DNA of 39,444 nucleotides from Echinostoma caproni (GCA_900618425.1 UZAN01043291.1:2964-42407), one strand, 5' to 3'; positions 21,266 through 33,144 are shown, counted from the first letter of the stretch. The notes: a model not told the origin generated them from the letters alone. Program-made: numbers and translations.

Positions 21266-23244
21266 TGTTTAACCTACAATATTATTTTCACTTCAAAATC
21301 CGCTCCAGGTTATTGATTAAAAAGTGATTGGGGCAACAACAGTTTCTGTGAACTACTGCAGATACTGATTTCAGATGCTTCGATAAAATTAATATTTGTG
21401 TGGAGGGAAATAATGAGGAATTTGTTCATTGAAGGTATTTTGGTTCCAGTCAGGTCATATTGAAACGGATTATTTGAAAAAAAAAAAGAAAATTGATGCA
21501 TTTGGAGTTGAGCTAATGCGGTTGGCTTTCACTGATATCGAATGGATCACTGCCCAGTCATGGATATAGTAATCAGTACCATGAGCAATTAACTCATCAT
21601 CTCATCTTATCTCATTATCTTTCTCACAAATTACAAACCACTCAATTCATTAGAGTTGCACAACAAAAACACAATTGATCAGAGGAATTCCGCTGAAGCA
21701 ATGAATTACACAGAAATTGCCTGTTACTGAGTGTCATTTTAAGTAGTTACACTGAGAAAACTATGAAGTGTTTGGGTGGGGGTGGACTTGTACCAATGAA
21801 AATGTATTTCTTCTGGTTTGGTCATCTTGCTACGGGTGTTCACTCGTATTATCTCAAAAATATGTTTCCTTAACTTCAGTGGCAAATATACTGAACGCAT
21901 TATCATCAGATGAACGATTTATAAATGAAATCTGAACTTTTTGCTGAATTTCACATGGTACAACAACTGCTGCAGGTTTTCTTGAGTTGACCACTCCGAC
22001 CAAATATGATCTCATTTGCAATCACTTTCAGACTTCTACTCCTCGTACAACTTTTGGCTCATTATTGTTCCAATTTGAATTGTAAATGTTCGTGCAAATG
22101 TTTCCACAACCATGTTTGAACATGAAACATGGCCTCATCATATACTCTTGCATAAATCACAAACGGCTGGATGTTATTTGCGGCTACAAATGCCGTTGAC
22201 ATATCCGTATATTCAAAGAGATCTTATGTGTATACTCTGCTTCAAATTATTCAGCCTGATTCTTGAAAATCGGTGAAACCAATTACTGAGAATATTGCCT
22301 TAAGTTCCAAGTATGACAGGAAAAGTTCTTTTTTGTTCATAAATGTCTTTCTACTGTTTCGTGTCCCTATTTCCACAACGGACCATATATGGACATCAAA
22401 AGGCTCCTCCATCTCAACTTGCTTTGCCCACCCCTCGTCTCTGACATTACCTCCATCTTGTCACACAAAAACATACATACACACAATCAAGTTTCGTACA
22501 TGGCAGATTTGGCATTTTCTCAGTCTGTCCCATCAACGCACATGAACTAGGTCCAAACCAAAGGATTCACGGGGTGGAGTCACAGAAATCGAGGTGCAAA
22601 AGCCGTGTGTCACCTGTGTGAGTAGACTCGGCATTGTAAAAGCAAGTCCGCTGTTATCAGGTTGACAAGATTTGTGTGACAGGGAGGTCAGATTTCTTTC
22701 TATACGCTCGGCTGTGCCTCGTGTCGTGAACGGTCTACCACAGAACCCGTAAACAAGCAGAGGAAACGTTAGTACAACAGGTTGACATTAGGTTATCGTC
22801 ACTGAAACGAGGGTCTGTGGTAGTTGTCTAAGCAACAATGGGGGATAAATGCGCGGTGACTTTCGAATATTCGACATGTTTCTCAAGTTGTGCGCTTAGT
22901 TCATGCTTAAGTGTAAGTGGATTTACTGGAATAAATTTGGACCAATAAGTGCAGTTATTTATCTTATCTGATTATAAGGTGACCAAAAACAACTTGCTTG
23001 CCATTTGTCCCACGAATGGCAATGATGATGATTGACCAAACGTCACGTGTAGGCAAACCGAAACGGTCAGGTTTGGTATGCTGGATGGGTTATCCTGATT
23101 TGGGGTGATTTATTCTACCCTACATATAAGTCAACTTAATGTACCCCCCGCTTTCTTCAAAATACAGTAGGGAGTGCATTAACAATCGGTAACTTTTTTG
23201 CTTCACATTGGTGTACGAAAGTAAATTAAGCCAAAATGAAAGTC
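21266..23244. other. no gene seen
   Basis: Short frames only. 22540-22760 is somewhat richer in GC but matches nothing recognised. Confidence 0.4.
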
Positions 23245-23665
23245 GAGGAAATATATGTTTGCCTGATGAATTCGTCGTGCAATGAGATGTGAACTGAAAA
23301 GCTGTGAAGGACTGAACAGCTGTTTCGAAATGGTTGAGTCTCATCAGTGGTACGAATCTATCGACCCAACTGGGGTTCGAACCCGGGACTTCAAAGGTAG
23401 AACACAAGCATACTACCCACTCGGCCACTAGGCAGCTGATCAGACCGTTTTTTCATTTTGAATATACACAGTATAGCACAACTCGTCCAAGCGACATTGT
23501 TGCGAGTATCGGTCCTCGCTCATCTCAGCATAAGCTTCCAGGATTATGACTCGGTTGGAAACTTTCACAGCCAAACTATTGGTTGTATGATGTTCATTGT
23601 GAGCAAAACCGGTTGCACCTTTATGGTTATATCTGGTCCAATTCCCTAAATCTTTGTATCGCAGA
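23245..23665 (-). repeat. composite SINE, family 1, copy B (best preserved)
   Basis: Minus-strand order: a left module with GTTTCCAACCGAGTCATAAT and AACAATGTCGCTTGGACGAG; the junction GGTCTGATCAGC; a tRNA-like part with A-box TAGTGGCCGAGTGGG (23416-23432) and B-box GGGTTCGAACCCC (23372-23386); then a right module with a hammerhead-like core and TTCACATCTCATTGCACGAC. Similarity to copy A covers nearly the whole length. The left module alone recurs at 33145-33320. Open frames here (23120-23428 and 23440-23670 minus, 23334-23549 plus) are products of the repeat, not genes. Confidence 0.8.
23322..23347 (-). ncRNA. hammerhead-like core inside SINE copy B
   Basis: The minus strand reads CTGATGAG, 13 nt, then CGAAAC, which is the two conserved strands of the hammerhead ribozyme core (CUGAUGA and GAAA). 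Only two base pairs of stem II are possible (GA with UC). No convincing stem I or stem III partner, nor a properly paired GUC site, was found; the nearby AGTC would need mismatches. Hammerheads are known in schistosome Sm-alpha SINEs and in PLEs. Here the core is at most degenerate. Confidence 0.3.
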
Positions 23666-25079
23666 TTCAATTCAAAGGCTGGTGAACTTCAAAGTTTTTC
23701 ATGTGATGCTTTGATTGAAGCTGTTTCGAATAGAATCAACAAGATTGCGCTTTCGTTAATCTCGCGACCCAAAATAATTCGAAAAATATTGAATGTGTTT
23801 TAGGTTCAGTGATTACGGTGACTATGGCAACATTCGTATCTGAACCTCGGTTTGCAATTAGCTAAAAAGTATCCTCCTCGTTGGGGAGCCGCGTTTTTAG
23901 CTAGTAGTACGTATTCATCGATTGTTGCTATGAATGAAAGCAAACACACTCTCAGAACACGGAAATATCAATATTACTAATTTGTTGAATAATGACGAAA
24001 TCAAATTTACAGCTGATCCGTGTAGAACCGAATACGTGGAAAAACCGTGGTCAGGGAGTAGAGTGAATCGTATTAAAAATGTCCACCATCTCAAAACTCT
24101 GAATCTTTCATCAGAGTGATTTAAAGTAAACTGCGATTAGTACGACTCGATTTTGGATCGCACCGCTAGCTAAATCGCGTGGACAAATCAATCCGGAACT
24201 TCATTTGTCATTCCGTTAGACTGGGTACACGCTTAGAGCGTCTAGCTCATAATCCGTCTTCAGTAAAGCATTAAAGAGATTTCCGAAAGATAAGGCGAGA
24301 AATGCCTTATTGTAGAGCGATTATCCAGTTTGAAAGGACACCCTATGGCCTTCGTTAATATCTGCTGGTAACTTTGATATCTCAGTAGAAAGCCAATAAT
24401 GTAATAACAATACCCAGCTTACTAACCAGAAATAAAAGACGTTGCAGATTTGGGGATTGCCTTGATCAAATGCTTAAATCTACGGTCAGAATGTGCACCG
24501 GCAGTTAAACTGCTCTTAGAAAACTGAGGGTCATTTTTAGGTACGCCAGGACTGAACTATGCCCCAGTTTAGCCTCAGTTTAGCTTGCCGGCCTAAAAGA
24601 CAGTATATCGTGCGAAGTGAGTTCTGCCCTTAATAATAAAGGTGGTTATAATGAATACAAATTTCGCCGATAATAAACTTCATTCTGTAGTTAGCACGCG
24701 GGGTTAGCGGGCGTGGATCCATTTCGATCACCTTTTGCAATTATATGCCTAAGTTTAAATACCAGTATGCATCAAATAAAAGACGCAAATAACTCTCCAT
24801 TGGAATATTCCTTATACTATTTACCAGATAGAGTTTTGTTTACCTCCAAACTGTTAATAACCATCGACAATGTTTATGTAAATATAAACAATTACAATTT
24901 GACATTCTCTCAGGTTCGGCAATATTCACAATGATGCAGAATGGTACCGTTTCTGATATTCCGAAGAAAGTACATTTCTGAAACAATTGATTTGTCACAG
25001 GCTGACGGTACTGCAGCTCTTTCAGAATAGATTAATCTGGTCGTTATCGACCGGAGCTGCGTTGTCTATGGTTAAAAAG
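23666..25079. other. no gene seen
   Basis: Short frames. The upstream half of the gypsy reverse transcriptase would be expected near 24.7-25.1 kb, but no motif could be recognised. Confidence 0.4.
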
Positions 25080-25199
25080 GTAACCTCTTATTGGTGTTAG
25101 TGTGCTCCGAGCTGGAAGTGTTGTTCGCAGACGCTTGATAGCCGAAATCAACATCAAAATCCCTGTGCATAGCTGTAATCATTCCAAAACACATCCAGG

Positions 25200-25524
25200 A
25201 AACTTTTCTGTCTCAGAAGCCATGTTCATGGTCTGTGAGATTGCATAACTATCAAAGGAATTATTATCGCTGAAAGTAATAAATTATCTCATCCTTCAGG
25301 CTCCGCAGTAAAATGGTTAGCGAGAGTCACGGTTACTTTTAGGTACGTTGAACCAATACGCTAGATTCATACTACAAATGACCGCCTCAAACTACCAGAT
25401 ATTGCTGTGAAAAGCTATGATCCGGAAAAAAACACTCAGAAACAAGAATATGCTTTTTGGAAAACCCAACAGGGATTGAACAGTACAAAAGTGTTAGTAC
25501 ACTTGAGATTAACCATATTCTCGT
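25200..25524 (+). pseudogene. gypsy reverse transcriptase C-terminal part
   Basis: Frame pieces match the conserved end of Ty3/gypsy RT. RESRLLLGTLNQYARFI (from 25321) corresponds to the VRELRSFLG-(L)-x-YYARFIP motif. RKKNTQ, then FWKTQQGLNSTKVLVHL (25455-25507), corresponds to the LLRKNT and F-x-W-x-x-x-x-QxA-x-x-x-x-K-x-x-L motifs just before RNase H. The YVDD-type catalytic box was not found upstream. Stops interrupt the frame. Confidence 0.65.
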
Positions 25525-25770
25525 TATGGCGTGGAAGCAGTATTATCATAGAAAGATGAGGAGTAAATATACCTACCTAATGCATTTCCCTGCAGGCCAT
25601 TATCTCTGGCTGAAACGAACTATGCGCAGGGCAGCAAAGAGTCCCGAACCGTAATGCGTTTTCAACACCACATCTTCGGGCAGAATTATGAAATACTCAC
25701 GGATCAAAGACAGCTTCTCGTAAACTCTGGAAAAAAGATTCACTTTCACAAATGGCCTTATCACAAATGA
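25525..25770 (+). pseudogene. gypsy RNase H domain
   Basis: YGVEAVLS (25525-25548) is the start of the domain after the usual DAS motif. Two stops later, PLSLAETNYAQ (25597-25629) corresponds to the RSL-x-x-AE-x-NYxQ motif, and IFGQNYEILTDQRQLL to the FGR-x-F-x-x-x-TDH-x-PL motif with its catalytic Asp at 25702-25704. The frame runs open from 25597 to a TGA at 25768. Normal elements have K-x-LA after the NYxQ motif; here it reads SKESRTV. Confidence 0.75.
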
Positions 25771-26328
25771 CCCGCTGGGATATCAGCATCCTTTGAAGTA
25801 ATATTCTTGGAAAATAGAACTACATTACGGATGGCCTTAGCCACTAAACTTCAACAGGGATCTCCATTGACACACTTGCATGGGAGAAGAAACCCGAGGA
25901 GAGTCTAAACTTCCAGGGTCTTGAGATATGAATTGTGCGGATGATCAGAAATATCTGACAGGTACCTGTCCAAGATGACTGTCTTTTATGAATTTTTAGG
26001 ATTGTTAGCATACAACGGAGCATGCCAATTTTCTACAAGCAGAGCAATGGGGCCACTCAGGAAATGTAGGCTGAATGAGCTTGAACACATTCGTGGTATG
26101 TAGTTTTGCATCAGCATTGAAATAAAGGACGAATCGCTGACGTGGGGCAACTGACGCCTGTATAACGGTAGCAACAATGATCACAATCATGAACTCATTT
26201 TGTGAAACTACTAACGGAATGATGCTTCTTTTATCGGTGAAATCAGAATGGAACTGGAGTGAAAGTCGAATTAAGTGATTCATATCTAGCAACTCGGTTA
26301 TTCGAATGCCAAAAAATGCCGTTACCTT

Positions 26329-26442
26329 CATGGTGTCCCTAAATCTGTGCTATCTGATAATGATGTGGGGTTCACACAGGAAATATTCCGAGCACTCGCT
26401 TGGCAAAATAGAATTATTCATATGTATTTCGCCCAGCAGTAA
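26329..26442 (+). pseudogene. gypsy integrase catalytic core fragment
   Basis: HGVPKSVLSDNDVGFTQEIF, then RALAWQNRIIHMYFAQQ, matches the second-Asp region of retroviral-type integrase (G-x-P-x-x-x-x-SDNG-x-x-F...). The frame ends at TAA 26440-26442, before the catalytic Glu that follows the PQ(S/T)NG segment. Upstream, a frame with SNSVIRMPKNAV may be the preceding part, shifted by one base. Confidence 0.7.
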
Positions 26443-26489
26443 AAGATTGATAGGTGGAGCAAAAGCTCGGTGCCCGTAAGACACTACAG

Positions 26490-26783
26490 GACAAGGATTT
26501 ACTGCATTACCGCTGCAAAATCACCAAGTAATCTCCGTGTGAGTTACGCATGGAGCGCATACATGTGACTAGATTATTTTTCGATTCAAGCTCAAAAAAA
26601 GCAATTATACGATGTGTCAGGCCACCCTGGATGTTACTGCGTGATTGCGTCTACCTTAAAGATCTAGGAATGCGAAAAATGACGTTTATATCAAGCTGCA
26701 GTCTTCAGACAGAACACGGTCATCTGGATCCGCTGATTCCAACAGAGCACGAACAACTGAAACCAATTTGGAAGATGAAATAA
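26490..26783 (+). pseudogene. gypsy integrase C-terminal fragment
   Basis: AAKSPSNL near 26513 resembles the GKSP(A/S)EL motif that ends the integrase core. Then, in the 26550 frame, PPWMLLRDCVYLKDLGMRKM resembles the GDxVYxKD box of the C-terminal domain. The 78-codon frame is a remnant, not a gene. Confidence 0.5.
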
Positions 26784-27164
26784 CGATGCAACGGTACTTG
26801 AATCACGTTATAAGGGAAAAATTTATTTGGTATTAACATTAAATGATTGTAAACTATAGCGATTGATGTCATCTTTCAAGTATCCAACTCGGTATCTGAA
26901 TGCACCAATGAATTTCGAATGTCATTGCACCATCAGATGAGCTAAACTGAATCTAGCGTTATCGGACCGATTTACTTGATCAAATGCGTATCCAACGTCC
27001 CAAAGTTCATGTTAAATGATCTTTAATGACTCATGTAATATGCTGCTCCGTCCATAATGGCGTGTAAAACCGTCCCGTGCGGTCATACATTTATGCCATC
27101 TATAGCAGTACATCCATTTTCTTCTTTATCTTTCTTCACTGCTGCAGTGAACATGATTGTAGAC

Positions 27165-27260
27165 AGCTAGATTGCAGCGCTCCACGAGACCGCAATCACT
27201 AACATGTGCGAGAGTTCGAATCTCACCGAAGTTACTGAGCTTTTCACAATCGACATACAA
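27165..27260 (+). repeat. tRNA-like SINE head, family unassigned
   Basis: AGAGTTCGAATCTCACC (27211-27227) is a near-perfect B-box. Upstream, TAGATTGCAGCGCTCCACGA could be a worn A-box at about tRNA spacing. The 3' part does not match families 1 or 2. A degenerate tRNA gene is possible, but no cloverleaf can be folded by eye. Confidence 0.4.
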
Positions 27261-28969
27261 ACTTCAGTTCTGCCAAACAACAATTTGCACACAAATTTTC
27301 GTTAGAACAACTACTAACTATATCTAAGCAATCGGAACATTCTTTTGACGAGATCTCACATGAGCTTACAGAGAAAAGAATAATTTCTGCATATAAAATC
27401 AACCATCAAGAGACATATTTCTGTAGAGAGGGAGAAGATTGTACAAAATGTTAATGACTCTCGAGCAGAAGAGATTTAATTCCAGTGCCATCAGTGGAAT
27501 TGGATAACGTTCTTTTACACAAGGCTGCATTGGACGACTATTGATTGAACTAAAAAACGTTTTGAATAGTCTGCAGGCAAATTTCTGTCATATACTGAAA
27601 AGATTGGCAGATCGTAACCAAAGAAAATGTAACAACTTTGAAATACGTTCCTTCCCTCATGAATACTCTATATTTTAGGTGCCAACGCCTGTGAAGAACA
27701 AAATTTGATGAGTTTTCAGCTGTTTTTTTTTCATTTGTAGTAGCAAAATGTAACAAAAGTGGCACTTATTTTGAAAAATACAAACTCAATCGTTTGGATT
27801 TTGTATTCAAAGGTTCCTCTTCAGATTCCTATTGTAACTGCATTCGAATGCCTTTTCACCGAAGGTTGTTTCTCTGCAATCCTACTGCCGTAAATCCGAA
27901 AAACATTCAAACTTCAGGAGATTGTTACCATTGGATTAGTCTTGGTATGGGGCACCTGAATGATCGTCTTCCAATAGCGTTCCTCCCACACCTAGCGATT
28001 TCAAAGGTACAAAACTAGAATGCAACCGGAAGTGTGCATAAATGCATTTATTGTACAAGCAAGGGAAGAGGAAGGATGGGGCAAATCAATAAAGGTTGGT
28101 TGACTGGATTATCAGCCATTTTGATTGGTTAATGGTTCTAATTGATCATTTGAATTCTAGTATCCTTGATCTGATTAATTTACTCACAACAAAGCAGCCT
28201 TCAAACAGTATGTTGGTTCATTGTAAAGATTTCACCTTTTAAATCTTTTAAACTAGCTCATGAAGAGCATTTAAATGCTATCCCATTATCCTCTGTTAAA
28301 CATTTCTCGATGAAATTATGCGGGAGGTTGTCCCCAGGAAAATGGCGTTCTTCTCACGTATTTTTCTCTTCTTTTTGTTTATATTAACTTATAGTATGGG
28401 AATGTTTTGGTCAATCCACAGTGAAAGTCAACTTCCATTGGGTATCAAAACAATTATATCATTCGGATGACTGACCATATACGAGAAGATTATAGCTGGC
28501 GATGTGATCTGAAGTGCCGAGTGATAGATTGTATGTCTGGTTTCTAATTCCAACATACAATTGCGCCAAGATTTCATTTCTATGTTACTTTAAAATGTAG
28601 TACTTTAACGGCTCAGATGACCAAAATAAAAACAGCTGTCTCGGATGTTTGCGATTGTCTCGTGGTCATCATTATTCTCTACAGCTTATGACTATAACTG
28701 TGAAAACAATGGAAAAAACCCTGACTATCTGGCAAATTGAATGGGTTATCGGGAGGAATTCCACAACTACTGAACTTCCTAATAGTATTCTATTTCAGAC
28801 TTGTTCTCTAGTTTTTTTCTACACTTCTTGTTGTGATACGTGTTTGTTATGAAACTATCCCGATCGAATCGCATCTTCCATTCATAGTTCTTATTTTGGT
28901 TATCCCTTTCAATGATCGATGGAAATATTCTCAGCCCTGCCAACCTCTCTCACGCTGGCGCATGCACAC
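27261..28969. other. no gene seen
   Basis: Short frames without splice support and no recognised repeat. Confidence 0.45.
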
Positions 28970-29459
28970 ATACACACAGCTTCAAAACTAGTTGGAGTTA
29001 GAGTATTTGAATGTAACAAGATTCAGCCAGATGCAATGTAAATGTCATGCGATTTTTGCGTACGTCCTGTCCCTTGCCCTACTGCTTCCTTCTCTTCACC
29101 NTCCCACCCCAAGTGAAGACCTCTTTTGTTGGCTTTCTTTGGTCCAGACCGCTTTCTGCTTGTTAAATCAAACCCCTTCTGCACACATCAACACCAACAA
29201 TAACGAAACCATGATTACAGGACCAACCCTTTTAACGAAATTTGTGCCACCGACTGCCTAGTCGCGGCAGAGCTATTACGTGTAAGGAGGAGGCGCCCAT
29301 CCCACATTCATTTCACTCAAACTACCTGAAAACTAAAAGCACCGGGTAGACTGAACATGTCGATGTTGATGCTGACGCCGCCACTACCCTCAACGCATAC
29401 GTTCTTGTTGTTGTTCTCGCTGATGCAAGTACCAGNATCGAAAAACAAAATATCTAATG

Positions 29460-29460
<1 letters not shown>

Positions 29461-29496
<36 letters not shown>
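29461..29496. repeat. TG dinucleotide microsatellite
   Basis: About 17 TG units with one C interruption near the start. Confidence 0.95.
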
Positions 29497-29497
<1 letters not shown>

Positions 29498-29573
29498 ATG
29501 AACAAACTCACCCCCGGAGTGCATTCGGTAGATCTGACGGTCGGGTAAAGGTCACGTTTGGCGCCGGACCCGG

Positions 29574-29846
29574 TCAATCGTCAATCTGATGAGGGTGGGC
29601 AATCTGGTTAACTCTGAAACTGAGCGCCCATGGCGGTAGTGCGATAGTGGAGATAGTACTGCTGTTGTTAGAGGTGGTGGTGGTGGTGGTGGTGGTGGTG
29701 GTGGTAGTAAGAGGAGGAGGAGGAGGAGTGCTGCTTGAACGAGTGGGGGGGGTTCTAGAAGGAGGAAAACTAGGTAGAATGGGTGAGGTGTACAGTTGCT
29801 GTCCCATACTACTTATCCGAGCCACTTTGTGTCCTGAACTCACCAA
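29574..29846 (-). CDS. possible Pro/Ser/Thr-rich exon
   Basis: A 90-codon minus-strand frame reads QLYTSPILPSFPPSRTPP, then prolines, a run of about twelve threonines from the GGT tract, and SNNSSTISTIALPPWALSF. Pro/Ser/Thr-rich regions of this kind are common in transcription factors and adhesion proteins. A possible acceptor GAGTTCAG precedes the GHKVARISS segment. It would join in phase with a stretch upstream on the minus strand ending CCCTAG/GTTTGTG near 29911. The plus strand is open too (Val and Gly runs), so strand and coding status are uncertain. Confidence 0.2.
   Translation of the reverse strand: MVSSGHKVARISSMGQQLYTSPILPSFPPSRTPPTRSSSTPPPPPLTTTTTTTTTTTTSNNSSTISTIALPPWALSFRVNQIAHPHQIDD
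29673..29728. repeat. GGT then AGG trinucleotide tracts
   Basis: Eleven GGT units (29673-29705), a short break, then six AGG units (29711-29728). Confidence 0.95.
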
Positions 29847-29960
29847 CCTATTAGTGTCAGTTGGTTCAGCAAATGGAAATTCTCATTCTATGGTAAGGTC
29901 AACACAAACCTAGGGCTTTGTAAGTGTACATGTTGGTGGTGAGGAGGCAACGAAGCACAA

Positions 29961-31611
29961 AAACAATGGGCTACAGAGAAAACTAAGGGTGTGAGTGAAC
30001 CAACAGGACACATGCCAAAGATTCGTGTCCTAGCAACCAGTCAACCCAATCATTCAGACCCGATTGATAAGTTAGGAAATTTATGCAATCAGAAACAACG
30101 CAATAATTCAAATATCGAAAAAGTAACAGATAATGTACTCTAAAACTGAGCAATGTTTGGATCAGAATGTCCTGCTTTCTCTATTTAGACAAGTGAAAAA
30201 GAACACCTTTTCTAATTATGAGATGACCATTTATCTTTAATGCACATAAAATTCTCAAAATCTGGGTCTTTTTCTTTCTCTACTGCGTTGATCCCACCGT
30301 TACATTCAAGTCAGGACATGTGCAAGAATGAGACCTTTGACCGGTATTCTCTGCTAGCTATTACGCACGAAATTCCATCGCGTTTACAACTGAGCATCGT
30401 ATTCCAAAATAGTATTAAACTTTTTCGTAGAATTTAAGCTACTTCACTTTACTTTGCTTATCATCAATATTAGTAATATGCATTACACAAGGTACAGTAC
30501 ACGTTTTGCCCGACAACCATACGTTCATTGAACTCTTAGCCCCATGTTTACAAACTGAAATGTGACAGCAGTGCATGTTTCTGACTCGATTTTTTTTCCG
30601 TTTTAAATCATTTCATCTTTGAAGACATTCTTAACTTTTACCTAATATACTGCCACGTGTCCATTACTTTCACCGTTTGTATTGCTCTATTTTACATCCC
30701 AATCGTTATCACAACAAAATATTTTACTTCCGAAATATGCGTTCTGGACTTCTCCGTTTGATCTTCCGTGAATCCATCTTGCACCCGATTACCTCACTGC
30801 TGCAGTTTCCCTTTTAATACGTTTACGGTAATAAACCCTTTTTGCTTCAACAGAGTGTTATGATTGTTGTTCAAAATTTGGTCTTATATAGCCGTTCGAA
30901 TCGTCTGATCAGTATTGTATACGTGGAACACGGTGGAAATAGGAAATGGGTTACAAAGATTTGCTTTCCATAACACACTCTCTTGAGTGCGTGTTGCTTT
31001 CCCACCAACAAACGAGCAAGAAAACTTCGGGGGAAAAAACAAAAGGAAAAATAGTTTTTAGAACAATACCAAACAGTGCATTGCTTCGGTGACATTCGAA
31101 TCATTGTATGCTTGTCCATCGTCGTTCTCTGACAACCGTTCCAACTAATATCTTACTTGTCAAGACCACTTCACTGAACGCCATCTTTCGTCCCCGTGTA
31201 CTTTTTATTTCCAGCTCGTCTTTCGTTCCCCCTTCCAAGTCTCTCGACCCATTTCATGGTCTCGAATTCCTGAGGTTTGCTGATCAAAAATGGTCACCAA
31301 GCTTTTAAAATCTTCTACAGATGTAATCCTTCAGCTCTAAGTAACAATTCAAAAATCCGGTCAAACCATATCTACTGGAGATGTTTTGGAAACCTTTACT
31401 CTGAAGAAGATTGCTGCATGTTATGTTTCATGTGAGTTGGGCTAGCTTTTGGTCAAAAGCTATTCCTTAATCTTATTACTGTTAGACCTTCAAGACCGTG
31501 TAGGCGTTTAGGAGTGAATTTACGCAATTACCGTCTATCGGCCATGATCTAAAGGTGATTCGACTATATCTTTTCTATACTTCATAACGAAGTAAATATA
31601 TCTTTTCATAT
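29961..31611. other. no gene seen
   Basis: Short frames only. TCGTCTGATCAG near 30900 recalls the SINE family 1 junction, but its flanks do not align. Confidence 0.45.
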
Positions 31612-31805
31612 TTTCTTCTCATTCTACTTCCTTTTATTGAATAGACAACAATGCAATGTTTAGGGAACGAGAAAGCGAAAAATGAAAGTGCTGCCATACA
31701 ACACAGAATGCGAAAAGTCGAACAGTGTTGGTTGGATTCAAACTCCTGTCCCCCAGGGCGATAATTAGGTGGTATTTATCATTAAGCAAGTCTGAGACTC
31801 GTATT
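31612..31805 (-). repeat. tRNA-derived SINE, family 2
   Basis: The minus strand contains ACCTAATTATCGCCC and the B-box GGAGTTTGAATCCAACC, and ends ATTCAATAAAAGGAAGTAGA. All align with the copy at 38985-39185 (ACCAAATTATCTCC, GTGTTTGAATCCCACC, ATTCAACAAAAGGAAGTAAA). The A-box is worn. Confidence 0.65.
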
Positions 31806-31886
31806 CAGCTGAATCACAAAGGCGGAAGGGGAACCGCATTATCATATTTCACATCCTTAAGAGAGTAGACTATATATAGAAACTTA

Positions 31887-31927
31887 AAAGGCTGGTTGTG
31901 AAAATCAATAACCCGATAGGATCAACA
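31887..31927 (+). repeat. possible left-module fragment of SINE family 1
   Basis: GGCTGGTTGTGAAAATCAAT, then AACCCGATAGGATCAAC, aligns loosely with the start of copy C (GCCAGGTTGTGAAAATTCCT, then AACCGGGTCGTAACC). Only about 40 bp. Confidence 0.35.
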
Positions 31928-33144
31928 TATTATTCATTTCCGTGCGGCTCATCTTGTGTGGATTAATGAATATTACTTAATAAAATAGAATCTGTTTGTA
32001 TATGACTCTAAGGACTTCATTTTGATATCCTATGATTAATTTCTATACTATCATTCTGCTGGATTATATTTCAATCAGTCAATTATAACTCTAGACTGCT
32101 CGTTAGGAAGATATTGTTTGTTCGTCCAAAAGTAGCCTTCGGAAGCATGATCACAGCAAGAAATATGGGTTTCAAATATCGTGCTCTTTTATTTCCATGA
32201 AATGAAGTCACTCTATGACAGCGAAATTTCTAACTAATATCGGATACAACCATACATACATGTGTACATATAAACAGACATAAAAGCAAACAAATGTACG
32301 AACCCTAGTCTAGTGAGCGCGAACGCGATGGAACCCACTGTAGTATGGATTCACATTTCTTTAGTGAAAACTGGTAGCCTCAGCTCTGAGATTTGGAGTG
32401 GATAGCTGAATAAATCTCCAACAGGAGTATTGCAGTTGAGTTCACAAAATGTTTTTAGTGCATGCAATTTTTCTACAAATTTTCACAAACATGCATTTAC
32501 ATGGGATCATGGAATGCGGGGTGTTTATGCCTTGTTGCATCACTATAGTGAACTGGTATCCGGATTCGAGCGTCAATCTAGGAAAAATAGGTTTTATTCG
32601 GGAACATTGAGAGAGATATTGACTGTGCGGCAAGACAAATTGCTAAAATAAACACTCCTTAACTTTTCTGTCTCCGATATTTTCCTGCTGGTTGCATCTA
32701 CCGCACAAGGCGGAGAACTGATATTCATCTGTATGAACCTCGGCTGAGCTGGTTCATTTTCTCCTCAATTGCACACAGCACGCTGAAGTTGCATCTGGAT
32801 CTTTCCCAAATGTTTGTCCTGTATTCCACTTTTTTCTTAACTGTACTGCAGCTTGGATTGTTAGCAATGCTCCAGAAAACTTTCCTCCGTACGAGAATTC
32901 ATTCGCACTCTTTCACATACAGAGTTCCCATCGTACAGGGAACTTCTTTGGGAGTGGGGAAAACTGTTTGCTTCGATAGGGTGTTCACTCTCTTGGGAGG
33001 ATAGTTCAGAAGAGACCGCAAACCGCTAAGATTGCCCTGAAATCAATAACATCTATCGGGGTGGAAAGAGACACAAAAAGAAATTTCCTTGNGAGGAAAG
33101 TAGGATTTGATTTGGTTGGCTGATTAATTCGTTATGTAAGTGGG
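31928..33144. other. no gene seen
   Basis: Short frames; one ambiguous base at 33092. No repeat recognised. Confidence 0.45.

Larger units (their letters stand above)
25080..26790 (+). mobile_element. Ty3/gypsy-type LTR retrotransposon pol relic
   Basis: Decayed pol segments follow one another on the plus strand in the order reverse transcriptase end, RNase H, integrase core, integrase C-terminus. That order identifies Ty3/gypsy rather than Ty1/copia, in which integrase precedes RT. Multiple stops and frameshifts break it. The motif style resembles the mag/CsRn1-like lineages common in flatworms, which is inference. Neither LTRs, a primer-binding site, gag nor protease was found. The integrase zinc-binding part (about 25900-26300) cannot be recognised. 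Confidence 0.75.
28970..29960. other. GC-richer low-complexity patch
   Basis: This kilobase differs from its surroundings. It contains a TG tract, GGT and AGG tracts, several open frames on both strands and two of the window's three ambiguous bases (29101, 29436). Such composition often marks coding exons or CpG-rich promoters in AT-rich genomes. Which of these applies here is not decidable by eye. Confidence 0.5.

Noticed and set aside
23001..23019. Short hairpin CCATTTGT...ACGAATGG as an RNA element
   Set aside because: Eight pairs including a wobble around a 3-nt loop is within chance for this length of sequence.
27165..27260. Functional tRNA gene
   Set aside because: The B-box is good but acceptor and anticodon stems cannot be folded; a SINE head fits better.
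29647..29913. Val/Gly-rich plus-strand protein
   Set aside because: It is the translation of the GGT and AGG tracts and has no other coding character.
30885..30925. Another SINE family 1 copy
   Set aside because: Only TCTGATCAG matches; flanking sequence does not follow the family.
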